A DNA stretch of 64,000 bases from JAJFFW01 sp965263375 (GCA_965263375.1 OZ253669.1:2232001-2296000); one strand, 5' to 3'; shown: positions 53,176 through 63,337, counted from the first letter of the stretch. The notes: generated by a model not told the origin, from the letters alone. Numbers and translations are program-made.

Positions 53176-54969
53176 ATGAGCACTCAACTTCTTACTTATA
53201 TAGTCGTCGGTCTTTCATTCGCCCTTTACATCGGCATAGCGGTATGGTCTCGCGCCGGCTCTACAAAAGAATTTTATGTGGCGGGCGGCGGCGTACCGCC
53301 AATCGCAAATGGCATGGCGACAGCCGCCGACTGGATGAGCGCGGCGTCTTTCATTTCAATGGCGGGCATTATTGCTTTTGCTGGCTATGATGGATCGGTC
53401 TACCTCATGGGATGGACCGGCGGATATGTTTTGCTGGCCTTATTGCTTGCGCCCTACTTACGCAAGTTCGGACAATTTACCGTGCCTGACTTCATCGGTG
53501 AACGATATTATTCTAAAGTTGCACGGGTTGTTGCTGTTGTCTGCCTTATTGCGATTTCTTTCACGTATATCGCAGGTCAAATGCGCGGCGTCGGCGTTGT
53601 GTTCTCGCACTTTTTGAACATTCCCATCACCATGGGCGTTTTTGTCGGCATGGCCGTTGTTTTCTTCTATGCCGTACTTGGCGGTATGAAGGGTATTACC
53701 TACACGCAAGTTGCGCAATATTGCGTTCTGATTTTTGCTTACATGGTGCCCGCAATATTCATCTCGATACTAATTACTGGAAACCCCATTCCACAATTAG
53801 GTCTTGGCTCAACCGTCGCAGATGGTTCAGGCATGAGCGTCCTGCAAAAGCTCGATACAACGCTTGTTGATCTTGGCTTCAATCCTTACACGCTTGGGTC
53901 TAAGTCTATGGTGGATGTTTTCGCCATCACATTGGCGTTGATGGTTGGAACAGCAGGCTTGCCACATGTCATAGTTCGCTTTTTTACGGTGCCGAAAGTT
54001 TCCGACGCCCGTAAGTCAGCCGGGTATGCGCTTGTCTTTATCGCGCTTCTTTATACGACCGCGCCAGCGGTTGGCGCCTTTGCACGGATCAATTTCATCG
54101 AAACCGTGAACGGATCAACCTACGCTACAGGGGAAGAAAACGGCGGCACGCCGCAATTTGTGAAGACATTCGAAGAGATCGGTCTTATCGCCTGGGCAGA
54201 CAAAAATGAAGACGGCGTTATTCAATATGCTGCTGGCGCGCCTTTTAAAGGGAAACCAGCATTCACAGGCGAGCAAGGCGCCAATGGCGAACGACTAATC
54301 TCCAACCCGCATACCGAAAACACCAATGAAATCCATGTCGATCGTGACATTATGGTGCTTGCCAACCCGGAGATTGCAAAATTGCCGGGCTGGGTTATCG
54401 CACTTGTTGCGGCGGGCGGCATTGCGGCGGCATTGTCAACGGCGGCAGGTCTGTTGCTTGTGATTTCCGCATCCATTAGTCATGATCTTCTAAAAAAGAC
54501 TTTCATGCCCAATATATCAGAACACGGAGAGTTATTGGCCGCCCGTGGTTCTGCGATCTTTGCGATCGCCATCGCGGGGTATCTGGGCATTAATCCGCCA
54601 GGATTTGTCGCGCAAGTTGTCGCCCTCGCCTTTGGCCTCGCCGCGGCGTCGCTTTTCCCTGCGATCTTAATGGGCATCTTCTTAAAGAGTATGAATAAAG
54701 AAGGCGCGATTGCCGGCATGATCGCGGGTCTGGCCTTCACAATTAGCTATATCATTTACTTTAAATCACCTTGGTTCGGCGCAACCAACACAGCTGACTA
54801 CTGGCTGTTTGGAATTTCGCCAGAAGGTATCGGGTCGATTGGCATGTTGATCAATTTCGCGATCGCTTTTGCCGTTTCACGAGCAACGGCCGCGACACCA
54901 CAATCCGTGCAAGACTTGGTCGACGATATCCGTATCCCATCTGGGGCCGGAATTGCGCACGATCACTAA
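53176..54969 (+). CDS. Sodium:solute symporter, acetate/monocarboxylate type (ActP-like)
   Basis: A 597-residue SSF transporter with about 13 helices. Signatures are YVAGGGVPPIANGMATAADWMSAASFISMAGI, GYVLLALLLAPYLRKFGQFTVPDFIGERY, TYIAGQMRGVGVVFS and GTAGLPHVIVRFFTVP. A loop insert of about 100 residues (about 310-410) is characteristic of the VC_2705 subfamily. The partner DUF4212 protein is upstream; a CrbS-like kinase, CrbR-like regulator and acs follow. Acetate is the inferred substrate. A terminator hairpin follows. Confidence 0.92.
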   Translation: MSTQLLTYIVVGLSFALYIGIAVWSRAGSTKEFYVAGGGVPPIANGMATAADWMSAASFISMAGIIAFAGYDGSVYLMGWTGGYVLLALLLAPYLRKFGQFTVPDFIGERYYSKVARVVAVVCLIAISFTYIAGQMRGVGVVFSHFLNIPITMGVFVGMAVVFFYAVLGGMKGITYTQVAQYCVLIFAYMVPAIFISILITGNPIPQLGLGSTVADGSGMSVLQKLDTTLVDLGFNPYTLGSKSMVDVFAITLALMVGTAGLPHVIVRFFTVPKVSDARKSAGYALVFIALLYTTAPAVGAFARINFIETVNGSTYATGEENGGTPQFVKTFEEIGLIAWADKNEDGVIQYAAGAPFKGKPAFTGEQGANGERLISNPHTENTNEIHVDRDIMVLANPEIAKLPGWVIALVAAGGIAAALSTAAGLLLVISASISHDLLKKTFMPNISEHGELLAARGSAIFAIAIAGYLGINPPGFVAQVVALAFGLAAASLFPAILMGIFLKSMNKEGAIAGMIAGLAFTISYIIYFKSPWFGATNTADYWLFGISPEGIGSIGMLINFAIAFAVSRATAATPQSVQDLVDDIRIPSGAGIAHDH

Positions 54970-55011
54970 TAGCCGAACAGTCTCATCAAGTGACAAGTTT
55001 GGCGAAAAAAT

Positions 55012-55043
55012 CCGGCGGCCCAAGGGCTGCCGGTTTCTTTTTT
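55012..55043 (+). terminator. Terminator after the symporter gene
   Basis: CCGGCGGCC and GGGCTGCCGG pair around a short CAA loop (one G-U pair), then TTTCTTTTTT. Confidence 0.8.
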
Positions 55044-55109
55044 GAAATGCTCGCCAAAATACGCTATCGATGATGACAAAAAATAAGATAGTTTGACGGG
55101 AGAATTAGC

Positions 55110-58100
55110 TTGGGCCAACCGGTCATCATAGGATTGGTCACTGTTTATGCTGGCGCTTTATTCCTGATCGCTTGGCGGGTCGACAAGCGTGATGCTATCG
55201 CGGGCGGTCGTTTCAGCACTATTGTTATCTACAGCCTTTCTATAGCCGTCTACTTTACGTCATGGACCTATTTCGGTGCTGTAGGGACAGCAGAAACACG
55301 CGGTTGGGAATACCTGGCGATTTATCTCGGGCCGTTCTTAATTTTCAGTCTAGGCCGCCCCCTGATGAAGCGTATGATTGAGCGCGGAAAAAGTATCCAT
55401 TCCACATCAATTGCTGACTTTATCTCAGCGCATTATCGTAAATCACGAGCCATAGCGGCTCTCGTCACGACGATCGCTGTCTTTGCCGCCCTTCCCTATA
55501 TCGCTCTGCAATTAAAGTCTGTGGCGACAACCTTCACCTATTTGGCCAACAGCAACAGCGAAGCATCAGCAGCCACAAATATTGAAAGCATTATTCCCAT
55601 TGCAACAACGCTTGCAATTTTTGCGATTATGTTCGGAACAAAGAATGTTGATGTGACGCGCCAAAACCGGGGCATGATTGCGGCCATTGCGTTTGATTCA
55701 ATAATCAAGCTCGCGGCGCTTTTCGCCGTCGGCTTATTCGCTCTATTTCTTGCACCGGCCAACACATTGTCACCGGGAAATATCGCATCTACATTTAACG
55801 TCGGCGTATCAATAGACCGGTTTGTAACGCTGACCTTTCTTTCCATGGCGGCGATTTTATGCCTACCCAGACAGTTTCATGTCACCGTCGTCGAATGCGG
55901 CGATCCAAAATATCTCAATCCAGCGAGTAGAATATTTCTCGCGTATCTTGTTGTGATTTCGCTTCTCGTAATTCCAATTACGCTTGTAAGCACAACTTTC
56001 CAAGAATTAGCGGAAATACCGTCGGATCTTATGGTACTCGCTTTGCCGTTAACACAAGGCGCAAATGGCCTTGCGCTTGCTGTCTTCGTTGGCGGATTTG
56101 CGGCTGCAACGGCAATGGTCATTGTTGCAAGTGTTGCACTTAGCACCATGATTACAAACGACCTTATAGCACCATTTCTACTTCGCAGAAAGACGGTTGG
56201 ATCAACACCGCCAGAACTTGGCCTGCGCTTGTTAGAAATTCGCCGAATAAGCATCGTAATCCTTTTGGCCATCGCCGCCCTATTCGCCGCCTACGCCCCG
56301 GAGGGTGAACAGTTGGCAAGCTTAGGAATTTTATCCTTTGCAGCGGTCGCACAGTTTGCTCCCGCACTTATTGCCGGGTTGTTCTGGCGCCGCGCATCAC
56401 CATTGGGCGCTTTTTGGGGCATGTTAATCGGTTTTGTCCTCTGGTTCTTTTTATTATTGGCGCCGTCATATGATGGTCAAAGCGCCACATTTTTAATGCA
56501 TGCCGCTGCTTGGGTTAATGTTTTACAGTGGGACCCCCTAACGATTGGGGTCATGATTAGCGTCAGCGCAAATATAATGATTTTAGTTGCACTCTCATTG
56601 ATCTCTGTAAAGACAGGTGGTTGGTTCAATCAGAATCCTGCACGGGTTGATTACGAACAGCGAGACAATCGCATTAGAGCGGCTGATCTTTATCTTTTAA
56701 TCCAACGCTGCCTTGGCGAGACAGACGCTTGGCTGCTCATCGATGAATTCGAAGCAGGGCAAAACCGAAAACCTGATCCAAACCGCATAGCAGGCCCAGC
56801 CCTTATTGCTTTTGCCGATAAACAGATTTCAAAGGCTATCGGCGCGCCTTCAGCCAGTATTCTATTGAAGAGCGTTTTAGCGGGCGGCACTTTACAACTC
56901 GACGATGTTGCAATTCTTCTCGGCGAGACGTCAGGAAAAGTCCAGTTCAGTCAAGAAATACTCCAAGCTACTCTTGAAAACACAAGTCACGGCGTTTCAG
57001 TTGTTGATGAGGATCTGCGTCTGGTGGCTTGGAATAAAGCATATGTCGACATGTATGATTACCCTCCTGAATTAATTCAGGAAGGACGCCCGATTGAAGA
57101 TCTGATCCGATTTAACGCCAACCGAGGCGAATTCGGACCCAAAGACACCGATGATGAAGTCTCACGCCGGCTTGCGCATCTACGCGCAGGCGCTCGTCAC
57201 AGTTTTGAAAGAACCCGTCCTAATGGCAGTGTGGTCAGAATTGAAGGCGTTCAGTCTGCTGGCGGTCTCTACGTCACGACTTTTACTGATGTCAGCGATT
57301 ACAAAAGGGTTGAAAAGGCGCTCATAGACAGCGAACGGTCTATCCGATTTTATACGGATAATATCCCGGCCATGGCTTCATTTGTCGACAATGAGGAGAG
57401 ATTTCAGTTTGCAAACAGCGCATATCGCAAAGCGTTTGACCTTAAAGAAGAGGATATTGGCGCAACCTTATTAAGCGATGTGATGTCCGATCAGGATTAC
57501 CAAATGCGTAAACCCTATGTCGACATCGCTTTACGCGGCGAACGTAAATCATTTGATATAGAGGTTGATATCAATGGCGAGCATAGATTTATGCAAGTCG
57601 CTTATGTCCCACAATTTGCTGCGGATAATACTGTCCGCGGTTTTTTTGGCATCTATCTAGATGTCACCGCCCGCCGCGCGGCGGAGGTTGCTTTGGCGCG
57701 GACGAACGAAACCCTTGAAGAACGCGTGGCAGCCAGAACAGTTGAACTAAGCCAACTAAACACCGCACTCGAAACCGCCCGTAAAGAAGCGGAAAATGCG
57801 ACGGCGTCTAAAACTAGATTTCTTGCCGCTGCAAGCCACGATGTTCTGCAACCTTTAAACGCAGCGCGTTTATTCGTTTCTGCACTAAAAGAATCGCAGG
57901 GCAATCAATCCGAAATAACCGCCCTTACAGACAAAATTGACGCGTCTATTGGCTCAGCTGATTTGTTACTGCGCGCGCTCTTAAATATCTCCAAACTTGA
58001 TGCAGGCGGCATTGAACCAGAACTGCGCCCCCTTGATCTGAATAAATTATTTCATGAGCTTGCGAATGATTTTTCACTAGCCGCAGAAAAAAAAGGGCTT

Positions 58101-58901
58101 TCACTTAGCTATGTTGAGACCAAGCTTTGGATAAATAGCGATCGTGGATTACTGCTTAGCGCACTTCAAAATATTGTTGCAAACGCTGTTCGCTACACTG
58201 ACACTGGAAAAATTCTGATTGGCGCTCGAAGATTAAATAATCGTATACGAATTGATATTTACGACACAGGACGCGGGATTCCGCCATTGCGGCAAAAAGA
58301 GATTTTTCAGGAGTTCAAACGACTGGACAGAGACCGAGATGTTTCCGGTGCTGGGCTTGGGCTCGCAACGGTGGATCGTATCGCACGCTTGCTGGAAGCC
58401 AAATTGGAACTACAATCTGTGGAACATAAGGGGTCACGCTTTTCGCTAACGGTTCCCAGCGCAAAAGCCCTGCGACCAACGGCGCTTATAAAAAGTCCTA
58501 CACAAAGGACAGATAAACTTAAAGGCATGCGCATTGTCTGCATTGACAATGACGCCTTAGTGCTTGAAGCGATGACGGCAGCGCTGAGCCGATGGGGGTG
58601 CGAAACCAAGACATATCTGTCTGATCACGAAGCATTGGCTGCGCCGGACCTTTGGGAAGCCGCGCCAGATTTGCTATTGCTTGATTATCAATTGGACAAT
58701 GGTCGGACCGGCTTTGACGCTTTGACCACATTGTCTGAACATTGGGGTGTACAACCACCAACCATCATGATCACAGCGGCATCTTCTGAAATTCCTGAAG
58801 AAAAAAGTGCAAAATTGAATATGCCAATAGTCTCTAAACCGATTGAACCGGCTGAACTGCGCGCTTTAATCAATCAAATGCATCAGCGCCCAGCGCAATA
58901 A
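55110..58901 (+). CDS. CrbS-like hybrid histidine kinase with N-terminal SSF transporter domain
   Basis: A 1263-residue membrane protein. Residues about 1-500 form an SSF-like domain of 12-13 helices (YFTSWTYFGAVGTAETRGWEYLAIYLGPFL). A linker is followed by PAS domains (about 620-870; VSVVDEDLRLVAWNKAYVDMYDYP and MASFVDNEERFQFANSAYRKAF). HisKA follows with ASHDVLQPLNAARLF (His910), then HATPase (DTGRGIP, GAGLGLATVDRI) and a C-terminal receiver (from about 1140; acceptor Asp1192 in LLLDYQLDNGRTG). The start is TTG with GGGAG seven bases upstream. Same layout as CrbS of Vibrio/Pseudomonas, which senses acetate metabolism and controls acs and the acetate symporter. Its stop abuts the stop of the convergent regulator gene with no gap. 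Confidence 0.93.
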   Translation: MGQPVIIGLVTVYAGALFLIAWRVDKRDAIAGGRFSTIVIYSLSIAVYFTSWTYFGAVGTAETRGWEYLAIYLGPFLIFSLGRPLMKRMIERGKSIHSTSIADFISAHYRKSRAIAALVTTIAVFAALPYIALQLKSVATTFTYLANSNSEASAATNIESIIPIATTLAIFAIMFGTKNVDVTRQNRGMIAAIAFDSIIKLAALFAVGLFALFLAPANTLSPGNIASTFNVGVSIDRFVTLTFLSMAAILCLPRQFHVTVVECGDPKYLNPASRIFLAYLVVISLLVIPITLVSTTFQELAEIPSDLMVLALPLTQGANGLALAVFVGGFAAATAMVIVASVALSTMITNDLIAPFLLRRKTVGSTPPELGLRLLEIRRISIVILLAIAALFAAYAPEGEQLASLGILSFAAVAQFAPALIAGLFWRRASPLGAFWGMLIGFVLWFFLLLAPSYDGQSATFLMHAAAWVNVLQWDPLTIGVMISVSANIMILVALSLISVKTGGWFNQNPARVDYEQRDNRIRAADLYLLIQRCLGETDAWLLIDEFEAGQNRKPDPNRIAGPALIAFADKQISKAIGAPSASILLKSVLAGGTLQLDDVAILLGETSGKVQFSQEILQATLENTSHGVSVVDEDLRLVAWNKAYVDMYDYPPELIQEGRPIEDLIRFNANRGEFGPKDTDDEVSRRLAHLRAGARHSFERTRPNGSVVRIEGVQSAGGLYVTTFTDVSDYKRVEKALIDSERSIRFYTDNIPAMASFVDNEERFQFANSAYRKAFDLKEEDIGATLLSDVMSDQDYQMRKPYVDIALRGERKSFDIEVDINGEHRFMQVAYVPQFAADNTVRGFFGIYLDVTARRAAEVALARTNETLEERVAARTVELSQLNTALETARKEAENATASKTRFLAAASHDVLQPLNAARLFVSALKESQGNQSEITALTDKIDASIGSADLLLRALLNISKLDAGGIEPELRPLDLNKLFHELANDFSLAAEKKGLSLSYVETKLWINSDRGLLLSALQNIVANAVRYTDTGKILIGARRLNNRIRIDIYDTGRGIPPLRQKEIFQEFKRLDRDRDVSGAGLGLATVDRIARLLEAKLELQSVEHKGSRFSLTVPSAKALRPTALIKSPTQRTDKLKGMRIVCIDNDALVLEAMTAALSRWGCETKTYLSDHEALAAPDLWEAAPDLLLLDYQLDNGRTGFDALTTLSEHWGVQPPTIMITAASSEIPEEKSAKLNMPIVSKPIEPAELRALINQMHQRPAQ

Positions 58902-59555
58902 CTAACCATCGTCATTGACTTGATCAGGTTCGGCGACAAGCGCGCCGGCCGCAAGAACTGCTTGTGTACGGGTCTGTACATTAAGCTTACGCATAATCGC
59001 CGTCATATGTGCTTTGACTGTCGCTTCACTGATCGACAACTCAAAAGCGATCTGTTTATTCAGCATCCCCTTTTGCACAAATATCAACACTTTCAATTGC
59101 GCTGATGTAAGGCTCGTTAAACGCTCTGCTAGATCGCTGTCTTCTTGTTGATCTTCGTCATCATCAACATCAGGGAACCAGTCTTCACCATCAAGGACAG
59201 CAATAATTGCCGTTCGAATATCAGCTACGTCAAGCGACTTTGGTATGAATGCAGCAGCGCCAAAATCGCGAGCGCGCCGGATAATAGCCGCGTCTTCACT
59301 GCCAGAAATTATAATTGTAGGCAGGGCTGGGAAATCCCGCCGAACAGCGATCAGGCCAGCAAAGCCATCGCTATCCTCCATATGCAGATCGAGACATAAG
59401 AGCCCCGGATTTTCCCTTTCAACAGCTTTGCGCGCTTCGGCAAGACTTGCCGTTTCAATGATTTTTCTTTTTGGCGTCGCCCCTTCTATCGCCTGGCGCA
59501 AGGCCGCGCGATAGAGCGGGTGATCATCAGCGAGAACTATAGGTTTGTCAGCCAC
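58902..59555 (-). CDS. CrbR-like LuxR/NarL-family response regulator
   Basis: A 217-residue regulator. Receiver: LADDHPLYRAAL, acceptor in LCLDLHMEDSDGF, IIISGSED, and FIPKS. An acidic linker (DVDDDEDQQEDSD) follows, then the LuxR HTH (LTSAQLKVLIFVQKGMLNKQIAFELSISEATVKAHMTAIMRKLNVQTRTQAVL). It lies 33 bases downstream of acs on the same strand, so it is probably cotranscribed with its target gene. Partner of the convergent CrbS-like kinase. Confidence 0.93.
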   Translation of the reverse strand: MADKPIVLADDHPLYRAALRQAIEGATPKRKIIETASLAEARKAVERENPGLLCLDLHMEDSDGFAGLIAVRRDFPALPTIIISGSEDAAIIRRARDFGAAAFIPKSLDVADIRTAIIAVLDGEDWFPDVDDDEDQQEDSDLAERLTSLTSAQLKVLIFVQKGMLNKQIAFELSISEATVKAHMTAIMRKLNVQTRTQAVLAAGALVAEPDQVNDDG

Positions 59556-59588
59556 GTCATCACGTCATTTTTCTAATTGCCCAATAAC

Positions 59589-61550
59589 TTAGCAATTGAG
59601 TCGACCTTCAATCAAATCATTAACAACGCTTGGGTCAGCTAAAGTCGAAGTATCACCAAGATTGGAAAATTCATTTTCAGCGATTTTTCGCAAAATGCGT
59701 CGCATGATTTTACCTGATCGCGTTTTCGGCAACCCTGGCGCAATCTGAATAAAGTCAGGCTTTGCAATGGGACCAATTTCTTTTCGAACCCATGTTGTTA
59801 AATCAGATGTGATGTCCGGCGTGACCTTCACGCCCTCCATCAAACTCACATAGCAGTAAATACCCTGCCCTTTAACATCATGCGGAAACCCAACGACTGC
59901 GGCTTCGGCGACTGAGTCGTGAGCGACGAGCGCACTTTCAATTTCGGCCGTACCCATTCTGTGTCCTGAAACATTCAGCACATCGTCAACACGCCCTGTG
60001 ATCCAATAATAGCCATCTTCATCACGGCGCGCGCCATCACCAGTAAAATACATCCCCTCATAGGTGGAAAAGTAAGTATCTATAAATCGTTGGTGATCGC
60101 CGAAAACCGTGCGCATCTGGCCCGGCCATGAGTCGGTAATAACGAGGTTGCCCTCCCCCGCGCCTTCAATAAAGGCGCCCTGTGCATCCACGAGCGCAGG
60201 CTGCACGCCGAACAGTGGCTTTGTAGCCGAACCCGGCTTTAAATCGGTCGCACCAGGCAAAGGGGAAATCAGCATACCGCCGGTTTCTGTCTGCCACCAT
60301 GTATCGACGATGGGGCACTGTCCCTTACCCACGACGCGATGGTACCAATTCCACGCTTCCGGGTTAATGGGCTCTCCAACCGATCCTAGCAAGCGTAGCG
60401 ATGAAAGATCAGCCGCCTCTACGTACTCATCACCCTCCCGCATCAGCGCGCGAAGCGCCGTTGGCGCTGTATAAAAGATATTGACCTTATGCTTTTCACA
60501 AACGCGCCAAAAACGAGAGGCGTCAGGCCATGTTGGTACCCCTTCAAAAAGCACAGTCGTTGCGCGGTTTGCTAATGGGCCGTATACAATGTAGCTGTGC
60601 CCCGTAATCCATCCAACATCAGCGGAACACCAGTATATTTCGCCAGGGCGATAATCAAATACAGCCTCATGTGTTGATGATACATAGACAAGATAACCGC
60701 CAGTTGTATGAAGAACCCCTTTGGGCTTTCCTGTTGAACCGGATGTGTAAAGAATGAACAGGGGATCTTCCGCACTCATGGGTTCGGGTTCACAAAACGC
60801 GTCAACCTTTTCGCGTTCGTCATGCCACCACAGATCTCGGGCTTCCAACCACCCAACGGCGCCGCCTGTTCGTCTAACCGTCAAAACAGTATGGACATCG
60901 CCGAGCCCCTCAAGCGCTTTATCGACATTTGCTTTTAAGGCGACAGATTTGCCGCCGCGCACGCCCTCGTCGGCCGTAACAACCGCAACGGCGCCGCAAT
61001 CTTCAATCCTACTCGCCAACGCGTCCGGGGAGAACCCGCCAAATACAATAGAATGCACCGCGCCGATACGGGCGCACGCTAACATTGCAAACGCCGCTTC
61101 AGGTATCATCGGCATATATAGAATGACCCGGTCACCCTTCTTGATGTTTCGCGCCTTTAGAACATTCGCCATTCGGCACACTTCTTCATGAAGCATCCGA
61201 TAAGTAATCGTCTTGTCCTCACCAGGATCATCACCTTCCCAGATTATAGCGATCTCTTCACCATGCTCTTGCAAGTGCCGGTCGATACAATTTTCCGACA
61301 CATTTAAAACACCGTCTTCAAACCATCTGATGTGTAGGTCATCTTTGGAAAAGCTCACGTCTTTGACCTTTGTAAATGGTTTTATCCAGACAAGACGTTT
61401 CGCGATTTCACCCCAGTATCTTTCAGAATCTGCAAGTGAGCGTTTATATTCTGCTTCGTATTTTTGTTGATCGTAATGCACCGCTTTTTGCGATCTACGC
61501 ACGGTTTGTGCGCTCGACGGGGTCTGTTCATCTTTAATTATATCAGGCAT
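59589..61550 (-). CDS. acs: Acetyl-CoA synthetase
   Basis: A 653-residue AMP-forming enzyme turning acetate, ATP and CoA into acetyl-CoA. Motifs are FILYTSGSTGKPKGVLHT (P-loop), DTWWQTETGG, YFTGDGARRDEDGYYWITGRVDDVLNVSGHR, and the acetylation-controlled Lys in LPKTRSGKIMRR. The ATG at 61550 is seven bases after GGGAG; an ATG six bases earlier is too close to that site. Short repeats lie upstream toward the divergent porin. Confidence 0.97.
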   Translation of the reverse strand: MPDIIKDEQTPSSAQTVRRSQKAVHYDQQKYEAEYKRSLADSERYWGEIAKRLVWIKPFTKVKDVSFSKDDLHIRWFEDGVLNVSENCIDRHLQEHGEEIAIIWEGDDPGEDKTITYRMLHEEVCRMANVLKARNIKKGDRVILYMPMIPEAAFAMLACARIGAVHSIVFGGFSPDALASRIEDCGAVAVVTADEGVRGGKSVALKANVDKALEGLGDVHTVLTVRRTGGAVGWLEARDLWWHDEREKVDAFCEPEPMSAEDPLFILYTSGSTGKPKGVLHTTGGYLVYVSSTHEAVFDYRPGEIYWCSADVGWITGHSYIVYGPLANRATTVLFEGVPTWPDASRFWRVCEKHKVNIFYTAPTALRALMREGDEYVEAADLSSLRLLGSVGEPINPEAWNWYHRVVGKGQCPIVDTWWQTETGGMLISPLPGATDLKPGSATKPLFGVQPALVDAQGAFIEGAGEGNLVITDSWPGQMRTVFGDHQRFIDTYFSTYEGMYFTGDGARRDEDGYYWITGRVDDVLNVSGHRMGTAEIESALVAHDSVAEAAVVGFPHDVKGQGIYCYVSLMEGVKVTPDITSDLTTWVRKEIGPIAKPDFIQIAPGLPKTRSGKIMRRILRKIAENEFSNLGDTSTLADPSVVNDLIEGRLNC

Positions 61551-61607
61551 TTGCATTCTCCCTCGATGAGCGTATGCGATAGCGCTTTTTTGCGCGCGAT
61601 TAACTGC

Positions 61608-61637
61608 ATTTCAGCCCAATTTCAGCCCAATTTCAGC
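61608..61637. repeat. 11-bp tandem repeat in the acs/porin intergenic region
   Basis: ATTTCAGCCCA repeated 2.7 times head to tail (units at 61608, 61619 and 61630). The period of 11 bases, about one helical turn, would place each copy on the same DNA face. It lies 58-87 bases upstream of acs. Candidate binding array for the acetate regulator. Confidence 0.75.
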
Positions 61638-61663
61638 TTTGCCTGGTTAAGTGTCCATTCGAC

Positions 61664-61682
61664 ATTGGTCGAATAGACCAAT
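61664..61682. promoter_or_regulatory. Inverted repeat ATTGGTC-N5-GACCAAT before the porin gene
   Basis: A perfect seven-base inverted repeat with a five-base spacer, 69 bases before the porin start and 114 before acs. It resembles a dimeric regulator site. Regulator unknown; the LuxR-type response regulator encoded downstream of acs is the local candidate. Confidence 0.5.
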
Positions 61683-61750
61683 CGCCAATAGCGCTTACAA
61701 CGCAATTGGGGAACCATTGAAGCAATCCAATTCGATAGGGAGGATGCTTC

Positions 61751-63217
61751 ATGGACGGTAAAAAAGAAAAAACCACTTTCAACTCCATTCTCACAAGCCG
61801 CAGCGCACGGGCAATGTTGCTTGCTGGAACGATGTTGACTGCCTCTACGCTAAACACCCATGCGTCAGATGGTGATTCAGTGTCAAACGCGGTATTGGAA
61901 GCGCGTGTGAATGCGCTTGAAGCAAAGCTTGACAGACTTCTCAATCGACTAGAAACGCAGGATGCGCGCCTATCCCAGGGCGAAACACATACTTTGTATG
62001 AAGCGTCAAAGATCGTTTCAAATAAGAATACTGTGGCGCCGCAACCTATCCTTGTTGAACTGGAAACCCCAAGTGGTGTCAGTGCGCAGGCGCCCAAGCC
62101 GCCCTCCCCCAAAGCCGCCTCTGGCTTTTCCGTTGGAGACACGAATTTCACCTTCAAGGGTTTTATAAAACTTGACGCTTCCATAACGGATTTTTCTGGG
62201 GGGGACCTTCCTTCAAATAGTCTTGGGCGGGACTTTTATATTCCAGGCCTTATTCCCGTGGGCGGTCAAAGCAATGGCGCTGATTTTGATTTTAATCCGC
62301 GCGAAACCCGGTTCATTTTTGCGATGGACTCAAGCCGCGGCGGGCATGATATCGGCGGCTTGATTGAACTCGATTTTCAAGTCACCAATGATGGCAATGA
62401 ACGTGTATCTAACAGTTTTTCACCGCGCATGCGTCAAGCTTATATTACGTTTGACAATTGGTTGCTTGGCCAGACCTGGTCGACATTTCAAGATGTCAGC
62501 GCCCTTCCCGACAATCTAGATTTTATTGGTCCAGCAGAAGGCGCCATTTTCGTCCGACAACCAATGATCCGATATAGCAACGGCCCCTGGCAAATTGCCC
62601 TAGAACAACCAGAAACTGAAATAACAGGACCAGCAGGAGAACGATTATTGCCAGGCGATGACCTCGCGCCAGACGTGGTCGTAAGGTACAATCATAAGCG
62701 CGATTGGGGGCGCCTTACCTTAGCGGCCGTTGGCCGGGCGCTTCACGCTGAGGATGAGATTGTTCCCGGCGCCGTCTCTGACACCGCCCTAGGGTTTGGC
62801 GTCAGCGCGTCTGGAAAAATTAAGGTAGGCGAGAAAGATGACTTTCGATTTATGGCGACTTATGGCGATGGCGTTGGCAGATATATTGGCGTGAACATCG
62901 TTAATGACGCCGCGATCGATGCAAGCGGTGAACTGGAAACCATACAAACCTATTCTGGGTTTGCCTCATATCGTCATTTCTGGTCACCCAAATGGCGTTC
63001 AAACATAACTGGCGGATATTTTAAGGCTGACAATCCAGTCTCACTCGTTGGCGACGGTGTTACGGACGAGGTATACTCAGGGCATATAAACTTAATTTAC
63101 TCACCCGTCGCAAAAATCGATGTCGGTATTGAATATATCTATGCGAACCGCTCGCTAGAAAGCGGCGCAGACGGCGACATGAATAAAGTCCAGTTTTCAA
63201 CGAAATATAGTTTTTAA
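61751..63217 (+). CDS. DcaP-like outer-membrane porin with N-terminal coiled coil
   Basis: A 488-residue outer-membrane protein. A signal region ends near NTHA. A coiled coil (about 48-75, VLEARVNALEAKLDRLLNRLETQDARL) is followed by a Pro-rich spacer and a barrel beginning FTFKGFIKLDASITDFSGG. RETRFIFAMDSSRGGHDIGGLIELDFQV and TFDNWLLGQTWSTFQDVSALPDNLDFIGPAEG are DcaP-family hallmarks. It ends VQFSTKYSF. GGAGG stands six bases before the ATG. Divergent from acs, so passage of acetate or other short carboxylates is inferred. Confidence 0.9.
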   Translation: MDGKKEKTTFNSILTSRSARAMLLAGTMLTASTLNTHASDGDSVSNAVLEARVNALEAKLDRLLNRLETQDARLSQGETHTLYEASKIVSNKNTVAPQPILVELETPSGVSAQAPKPPSPKAASGFSVGDTNFTFKGFIKLDASITDFSGGDLPSNSLGRDFYIPGLIPVGGQSNGADFDFNPRETRFIFAMDSSRGGHDIGGLIELDFQVTNDGNERVSNSFSPRMRQAYITFDNWLLGQTWSTFQDVSALPDNLDFIGPAEGAIFVRQPMIRYSNGPWQIALEQPETEITGPAGERLLPGDDLAPDVVVRYNHKRDWGRLTLAAVGRALHAEDEIVPGAVSDTALGFGVSASGKIKVGEKDDFRFMATYGDGVGRYIGVNIVNDAAIDASGELETIQTYSGFASYRHFWSPKWRSNITGGYFKADNPVSLVGDGVTDEVYSGHINLIYSPVAKIDVGIEYIYANRSLESGADGDMNKVQFSTKYSF

Positions 63218-63289
63218 CGAATAAAATAGCCGCGCTAGGGGATGCGTAAACTCTAGCTAGCGCCATTGATCGTAAATGAACGTTACAAA

Positions 63290-63337
63290 GCCCAGTTAAC
63301 GGAAGATCTTTCGGTTGCTGGGCGCCTCTCCTTTTGT
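63290..63337 (+). terminator. Probable terminator after the porin gene
   Basis: GCCCAG and CTGGGC close a hairpin whose interior is partly self-complementary; GCCTCTCCTTTTG follows, a modest T-tract. In the rest of 63218-63561 only the leader frame at 63485 and a weak TATCA/TGATA inverted repeat (about 63455-63476) are seen. Confidence 0.45.
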
